From positions 89,151 to 153,150 of the forward strand of contig DKUU01000007.1 in the NCBI GenBank assembly GCA_002490835.1: a DNA stretch of 64,000 nucleotides, read 5' to 3'. The DNA is from Lachnospiraceae bacterium UBA7196. GTDB taxonomy: Bacteria; Bacillota; Clostridia; Lachnospirales; Lachnospiraceae. Position 1 is the stretch's first letter. Each line of letters starts with the position of its first letter. The position numbers and the translations under genes were made by a program. This document shows, one piece after another, positions 59,537-64,000 of this stretch. A model generated the notes under the pieces. The model was not told the origin of the DNA. It ran no database searches and worked only from the letters and a program-made list of their open reading frames with translations.

Positions 59537-60247
59537 ATGGATAAATTATATATTGTCATTCCAGCTTACAATGAGGAATCCAACATTGAACAAGTGATTC
59601 ATGATTGGTACCCGGTGGTGGAAAAAGTTGGCAAAGACAGCAGATTGATTATTATTAATGATGGCAGCAAAGATAATACATATGAGATTATGCAGAAACT
59701 GAAAAAGGAAAATGAACTCACTATATTCCAGCCTATGACTAAGGAAAATAGTGGGCATGGGGCGACGATTCTGTTTGGTTATCATTATGCGATTCAACAG
59801 GGGGCGGATTATATTTTTCAGACAGATTCTGACGGTCAGACATTGCCGGAGGAGTTCTGGCAGTTTTGGGAAGAAAGAGATCAGTGGGATATGCTGATCG
59901 GACATCGCAGCAAGCGTGAAGACGGTTCTTTAAGGGTCTTTGTGGCAAAGACGTTAAAACTGGTGATTCGTATCTGTTTTGGGGTTTCGGTGACGGATGC
60001 CAATACGCCATTCCGGGTCATGAAGGTCAGTACCCTGAAAAACTATATCGGATTGATCCCGAAAGACTATAATTTGTCCAATGTGATTATTTCTGTTGTC
60101 TACGCCAAGAAACAACTGGCAGTAAAATATATCCCCATTACTTTTAGAGAACGTCAGGGTGGCATAAACTCTATTAATATTAAGAAGATTATGAGAATTG
60201 GCAGACAAGCAGTGAAAGATTTCAGGGTAATTGGGAAAACAATATAA
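59537..60247 (+). CDS. Family 2 glycosyltransferase (dolichyl-phosphate mannose synthase-like)
   Basis: Cytoplasmic or peripheral enzyme of 236 residues. The GT-A fold has LYIVIPAYNEESNI near 3-16, IIINDGSKDNT near 35-45 and DSDGQTLPE near 95-103 that would bind the nucleotide sugar and metal. Such enzymes load a sugar onto a polyprenyl phosphate carrier. The next gene, 9 bases downstream, encodes a DUF2298 membrane protein, so the product may be the sugar donor for it. No C-terminal membrane helix is seen. Confidence 0.88.
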   Translation: MDKLYIVIPAYNEESNIEQVIHDWYPVVEKVGKDSRLIIINDGSKDNTYEIMQKLKKENELTIFQPMTKENSGHGATILFGYHYAIQQGADYIFQTDSDGQTLPEEFWQFWEERDQWDMLIGHRSKREDGSLRVFVAKTLKLVIRICFGVSVTDANTPFRVMKVSTLKNYIGLIPKDYNLSNVIISVVYAKKQLAVKYIPITFRERQGGINSINIKKIMRIGRQAVKDFRVIGKTI

Positions 60248-60256
60248 GGTGATATC

Positions 60257-62563
60257 ATGAAAAAAGAAATACAAAAGGAAAAAATCATAACAGGAGTGCT
60301 TGTGGCATTTGCAATTCTAAGTTTGATTTTGGGCAGTTCCTATTTGGGAGGGGATTTCGGGAAGGTATTATTATGGTGGGGAGTTTTGCTGGGAATCGGT
60401 ATGATCAACATGCCTCTTACCTATATGCTGTTCTCCGGATTCAGTGATTTTGGGTGGGCATTTTCCAAATCCATAGGTCTTGCATTGTCCGCATGGCTTA
60501 TGTGGATACTATCCTCAGCTAAAATCATGAAATTCAGTCAGCCTGCCTGTATTTTTGTATGTGTGCTGGTACTGGTTTTCAATGGCCTGCTGTGTTTTTT
60601 CTGTTATGGGAAAAAGCAGAAAAAGATTCGTTTTACTCAAGAAAATATCAATAGTATTCTCTGCGTAGAGATTATTTTTTTGGCAATGTTTATCTTTTGG
60701 AGTTATTTGAAAGGGTGCAAGCCGGAGGCATACGGAACGGAAAAGTTTATGGATTTTGGATTCATGAAAATTATGGAACGTTCTGAATATATGCCGCCGC
60801 AGGATTTATGGTTATCCGGAAAATCACTGAATTATTATTATGTAGGACAATTTGTTGGTGCTTTTTTGTCAAAGCTTTCAGGCATTGGCGTGGATTATGG
60901 ATATAATCTGATGCTGATGACCGTTGCGGCATTAAGCTGCGCACTTATATTTTCGCTTGTGCGTAATTGTTTTGCACAGCTTACTTTTGAAAAAGTAAAA
61001 AATGAAAGGTTATTTGCTTTGATAGCGGGAATTGTCAGTGTTCTGGCAACGGTATTTGCAGGAAACGGACACTATATTATATATGGTTTGTTAAGACCAT
61101 CGCTTCAAAAGTTTATCGGAGTAGAAGTGACATCTTTCCAGTTTTGGAATTCCACAAGATATATCGGATATGAACCGGATGTTCCGGATAAAACAATACA
61201 TGAGTTCCCGTCTTACTCCTTTATACTGGGAGATTTGCATGCACATGTAGTCAATATTATTTTTGTACTTTCGGTATTAGGGATTTTGTTTGCGTGGCTT
61301 TTGTATCGGCGGGATTTCATAAAAAGCGGCAAGAAATATTCGCTGATACGGGAGGTTTTGACACCTCATATACTGGTACTGGGGTTTTTGATTGGATTTT
61401 TTCATACTACAAATTTCTGGGATTACCCGATTTACTATGTGGTTTGCGGTGCAGTCATTTTGTTCTCTAATATTGAACTTTGCAATTTCGATAAGTATTC
61501 TATTGTGATGACGGCAATCCATGGAGTGTTGATTTTTGCAATCGCTGTCATTTGCTGTCTGCCCTTTACACTGGCATTCAACCAGATTTCAACAGAAATC
61601 AGGTTTTGTGAAAATCATACACCATTTTATCAATTGGCAATACTTTGGGGAATCCCAATCTTTACAGTAGTATTGTATATTGTCAATATGATTTATCGTC
61701 ATATCAGAGAGGGTGCATATAAGGTTGCCAGACATATGAAGCCGGCGGCACGTTTTTTTGCTACAATGGAGAGCGCGGATTTATTTATGTTTGTATTAGG
61801 GCTTTGTGCGATCGGACTTACTTTTATGCCGGAAGTGATTTATGTAAAAGACATTTATGAGGGTGATTATTCCAGAGCAAACACCATGTTTAAGCTGACA
61901 TATCAGGCGTATATTATGTATGGTATTGTGACCGGATATGCGGTAATGAAGATGTTAGTACAGGGTAAGGACATTATCCGCAGATGCTGTGTATGGATTT
62001 CGATTCTGATGCTTCTTACTCTGGGGTATTTTGGAAATGCAAGCAAGGCGTGGTTCGGCGAGTATGCTAATAAAGATACTTACAAGGGCTTAGATGCGAC
62101 TGGTTTCATGGAAACGGAATGCTATGCAGATTACGAAGCAACGAACTGGCTGAATGATAATATAGAAGGGACACCGGTAGTGTTAGAAGCAAACGGGGAC
62201 AGCTATACATTCTATGAGCGTGTTTCCACGATTACAGGTTTGCCAACCGTACTGGGCTGGAGAACGCATGAATGGCTGTGGCAGAGTGATGTAAACGGTG
62301 AGTTGCCGGAAATTGTCAGGGAAAGAGAAGAGGATGTAAGAAATATTTATACGGCAGCAGATGTGAAAGCGGCTAAAAACATCATTGAAAAATACGACAT
62401 CTCTTATATTTATATAGGCAAATGTGAATATGAAAAGTTCCCGGAAATGAATATGGATTTTTTAAGGAGTCTGGGTGAAGTGGTGTATGAAATTACTACA
62501 GATTTGGCGATTTCTGATCAGAAGATGGAAAAAACCACTTACATTATTAAAGTAAACCGATAA
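60257..62563 (+). CDS. DUF2298 multi-spanning membrane protein
   Basis: Membrane protein of 768 residues with about 14 helices. The DUF2298 hallmarks are LNYYYVGQFVGAFLSKL near 193-209, the HEFPSYSFILGDLHAH block near 315-330, and a Tyr/Asp-rich loop near 535-550. The family is predicted to be a GT-C glycosyltransferase that uses polyprenyl-phosphate sugars. The final 130 residues are an extracytoplasmic domain with VLEANGDSYTFYERVSTI. The partner GT2 gene overlaps in operon order. Substrate and acceptor are unknown. Confidence 0.88.
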   Translation: MKKEIQKEKIITGVLVAFAILSLILGSSYLGGDFGKVLLWWGVLLGIGMINMPLTYMLFSGFSDFGWAFSKSIGLALSAWLMWILSSAKIMKFSQPACIFVCVLVLVFNGLLCFFCYGKKQKKIRFTQENINSILCVEIIFLAMFIFWSYLKGCKPEAYGTEKFMDFGFMKIMERSEYMPPQDLWLSGKSLNYYYVGQFVGAFLSKLSGIGVDYGYNLMLMTVAALSCALIFSLVRNCFAQLTFEKVKNERLFALIAGIVSVLATVFAGNGHYIIYGLLRPSLQKFIGVEVTSFQFWNSTRYIGYEPDVPDKTIHEFPSYSFILGDLHAHVVNIIFVLSVLGILFAWLLYRRDFIKSGKKYSLIREVLTPHILVLGFLIGFFHTTNFWDYPIYYVVCGAVILFSNIELCNFDKYSIVMTAIHGVLIFAIAVICCLPFTLAFNQISTEIRFCENHTPFYQLAILWGIPIFTVVLYIVNMIYRHIREGAYKVARHMKPAARFFATMESADLFMFVLGLCAIGLTFMPEVIYVKDIYEGDYSRANTMFKLTYQAYIMYGIVTGYAVMKMLVQGKDIIRRCCVWISILMLLTLGYFGNASKAWFGEYANKDTYKGLDATGFMETECYADYEATNWLNDNIEGTPVVLEANGDSYTFYERVSTITGLPTVLGWRTHEWLWQSDVNGELPEIVREREEDVRNIYTAADVKAAKNIIEKYDISYIYIGKCEYEKFPEMNMDFLRSLGEVVYEITTDLAISDQKMEKTTYIIKVNR

Positions 62564-62615
62564 ATGCAGAACGCGATAACTCGCAAAAACTTTCAGAAAA
62601 AAGTAGGATGATGAT

Positions 62616-63314
62616 ATGGAAATCAGGAGAGATATCTATTTAAATAAACTCATCAGCAAAAAGCATAATGGATTTATCAAGGTGGTGACGGGTATCCGAC
62701 GCTGCGGAAAGTGCTTTATGGCGGATTGCCGCCTGTCATAAACATTTCGAGCCCGGAGGAAAAGATTAATTTTCTGAAGCTGCTGTTCGAGGAAACCTAT
62801 ATTTCGGATATCGTAGGCAGACATAATGTACGCAACCGGGCAGAATTGGAGGAACTTCTGAACATCCTCTCATCAGCTATCGGTTCACTTACAAATCAAA
62901 TATTACTTTACTGATTTGGGATTACGCAATGCTCGTCTCAATTTCCGTCAACTGGAAGAAAACCATGCTATGGAGAATATTATCTTCAATGAGTTGAAGA
63001 TACGGGGCTTTAACGTGGATGTGGGAGTTGTTACTTTGAATAAAACCAATGAGAAAGGTCACGGAATCCGCAAACAGTTGGAAATTGATTTCGTTTGCAA
63101 TAGAAGTTCTAAGCGTTATTATATCCGGTCAGCCTATGCAATTCAAGATAGGGCTAAGATGGAACAGGAGCAGCGTTCCCTGATGCTGACCGGCGATTTC
63201 TTCAAGAAGATCATTATTACAAAAGATGCGCCTGCGCCATATTATAATGACGATGGGGTGTTGGTTATGGGTGTTTTTGATTTTTTGCTGAATGCGGGGA
63301 GTTTGGATAACTGA
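62616..63314 (+). pseudogene. DUF4143 ATPase pseudogene with internal deletions
   Basis: The start reads MEIRRDIYLNKLISKKHNGF and continues to a Walker A TGIRRCGK near residue 28, where the frame jumps to the middle of the gene (VLYGGLPP). A second jump lies near 62905 to TDLGLRNARLNFRQ. The rest, in a third frame, gives the DUF4143 end with KQLEIDFVCN and DFFKKIIITKD. The gene thus lost about 200 codons and is not functional. AGGA lies upstream of the start. Confidence 0.75.
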
Positions 63315-63666
63315 TTGTTAGAAAAGAGAAAATGTAGTTGATAAATCAGAGCAGAGTGCGGGTAGGAAGCAGACCTGATTCTTAGGATGTAAGCAGGCGA
63401 ACATCCCATACCGGGAGCCGAGCGCATTCTACTCGCTGATGTAGCCGTCTATCAGCAGTCTGGCTTCCTTCGATGATCCATTCCCATTCAATCCCTCCTT
63501 CCTTGGTGGTGTATCTTACCTCTGAAACGGGGGATTAGCAAGCGGAAAAGAGATTATAAAAAATTCATAAAAGTTTTGTTGCATTAGCCGATATTAGATA
63601 ATAAAATAGAGATAGAAAAGTATGAATTGCATCGGAAGAACCATACTAACAAGGGAGGTGTTTATT
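63315..63666. other. Gene-poor region with a copy of the toxin-cassette end
   Basis: No intact gene is seen in these 352 bases. The sequence TAGCCGTCTATCAGCAGT (63442-63459) matches the right end of the type I toxin cassette (26166-26183) with one difference. On the minus strand, a GGAAGGAGGG box (about 63494-63503) precedes short frames: one of 20 codons from TTG (LNGNGSSKEARLL) and one of about 40 codons without an ATG. GGATGT...ACATCC (63385-63405) is a hairpin. Both frames are too weak to call genes. Confidence 0.4.
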
Positions 63667-63861
63667 ATGGCAACTTCAAGTATCACAAAGAATTTTGTCA
63701 TTTCCGGCAAGGAACAGGTGGAGATGTTCATCAATGCGATTGAAGAATCTGCCAAGAACCGTCCTGCTCATATACCCGTGGCTGCGAGAGAAATAACAGA
63801 CGAAGCAGAACTGGTGGAATTTATGGCAAAATGGGAGAAAGCAACTGTTGGAAACAAATAG
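63667..63861 (+). CDS. Antitoxin of a GNAT-type toxin-antitoxin pair
   Basis: Protein of 64 residues starting MATSSITKNFVISGKEQVEM. It has no long hydrophobic part and ends in ELVEFMAKWEKATVGNK. I recognise the MATSSITKNFV start from small Firmicutes proteins encoded before a GNAT protein. AAGGGAGGTG precedes ATG 63667 closely. The next gene overlaps it by 14 bases. The DNA-binding part is not an obvious helix-turn-helix. The antitoxin role is inferred from the partner. Confidence 0.65.
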   Translation: MATSSITKNFVISGKEQVEMFINAIEESAKNRPAHIPVAAREITDEAELVEFMAKWEKATVGNK

Positions 63862-64000
63862 GTATTCAGTTATCAACATTCGGCGTTATCTTAATAGTGA
63901 TAATCCAAAACTCGGAGAGAGCAGACTTCTTCAAGTTCTCTCCGGTTTTTCTTGTTCGCGAAATCCGGATGTTGAACGTTTTTTGAAAAAAAGTTCAGTA
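63848..64000 (+). CDS. GNAT-family toxin or N-acetyltransferase, N-terminal fragment
   Basis: A TTG start at 63848, with GGGAG about 10 bases upstream, opens a frame reaching the window end. The 51 residues include SVINIRRYLNSDNPKLGE and FSCSRNPDVERFLKKSS, which resemble the start of the GNAT toxin family found beside the small antitoxin. It overlaps the antitoxin by 14 bases, so the two are cotranslated. The rest of the gene is outside the window. Toxins of this class acetylate aminoacyl-tRNA; that activity is inferred. Confidence 0.6.
   Translation, partial: METNRYSVINIRRYLNSDNPKLGESRLLQVLSGFSCSRNPDVERFLKKSSV

Noticed and set aside
63385..63510. Minus-strand short frames as a second type I toxin gene
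   Set aside because: No ATG start, no membrane helix and no antisense promoter were found; only the cassette-end sequence matches.

Overview
The window looks like a chromosomal segment of a low-to-mid GC Clostridia species, most likely a Lachnospiraceae gut bacterium. The reasons are the strong AGGAGG ribosome binding sites, frequent TTG/GTG starts, three LytTR/GHKL two-component pairs, an LplA/LplB/LplC-type sugar ABC importer, a putative holin-like type I toxin and many Lachnospiraceae-style small proteins. Almost every gene is on the + strand; the exceptions are an HxlR regulator, an antisense RNA and one gene remnant. No rRNA, tRNA, CRISPR array or intact insertion sequence was seen.

Layout. 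1-3122: end of a carbohydrate importer operon (permease, permease, lipoprotein binding protein). 3173-4922: MerR regulator with a MerR-type promoter, then a CPBP membrane protease. 5018-6220: secreted esterase lipoprotein. 6247-11492: LytTR/GHKL system followed by a heterodimeric ABC exporter. 11554-17654: acyltransferase-like protein, second LytTR/GHKL pair, ICMT-like methyltransferase, then a structured leader and a three-gene ABC transporter. 17797-19873: an orphan MotA/MotB-like pair resembling ZorA/ZorB. 19934-25678: acetyltransferase, TetR, acetolactate synthase, XRE regulator, HD-GYP protein. 25690-26192: MerR remnant and a type I toxin-antitoxin cassette with inverted-repeat flanks. 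26348-31692: lipoproteins, an OmpR/HK pair, a VanY-like peptidase and HxlR. 31800-32819: a small structured transcript and a DUF3800 protein. 32965-35065: self-regulated TetR/MFS efflux pair with matching operators. 35156-41668: tandem radical SAM paralogues, YbaK, NERD and SDR proteins and unknowns. 41744-49378: third LytTR/GHKL pair followed by six paralogous-looking proteins of unknown function. 49503-53842: DUF4143 ATPase, esterase, PAS-chemotaxis-like protein, small lipoprotein. 53924-57962: a DUF4143 gene remnant, then an AT-rich restriction-modification gene broken by a frameshift. 58133-62563: a Pro-rich repeat surface protein, GT2 and a DUF2298 membrane protein. 62616-64000: a DUF4143 pseudogene and the start of a GNAT-type toxin-antitoxin pair.

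How the parts work together. Several regulator/target sets can be read from DNA: a LytTR-type direct repeat abuts the promoter of the third LytTR system, and a similar 21-bp-spaced repeat lies before the 15.6-kb ABC operon. Three ATCAC repeats at 11-bp spacing precede the lipoprotein beside the OmpR system. TetR operators sit before both tetR and its MFS gene, and two promoters match the extracytoplasmic sigma (sigma-W-like) form. The most novel segment is the six-gene cluster at 44.2-49.4 kb, whose products share an N-terminal motif without a classical signal peptide. The frameshifted one-polypeptide restriction-modification enzyme and the orphan ZorAB-like motor are the next most interesting.
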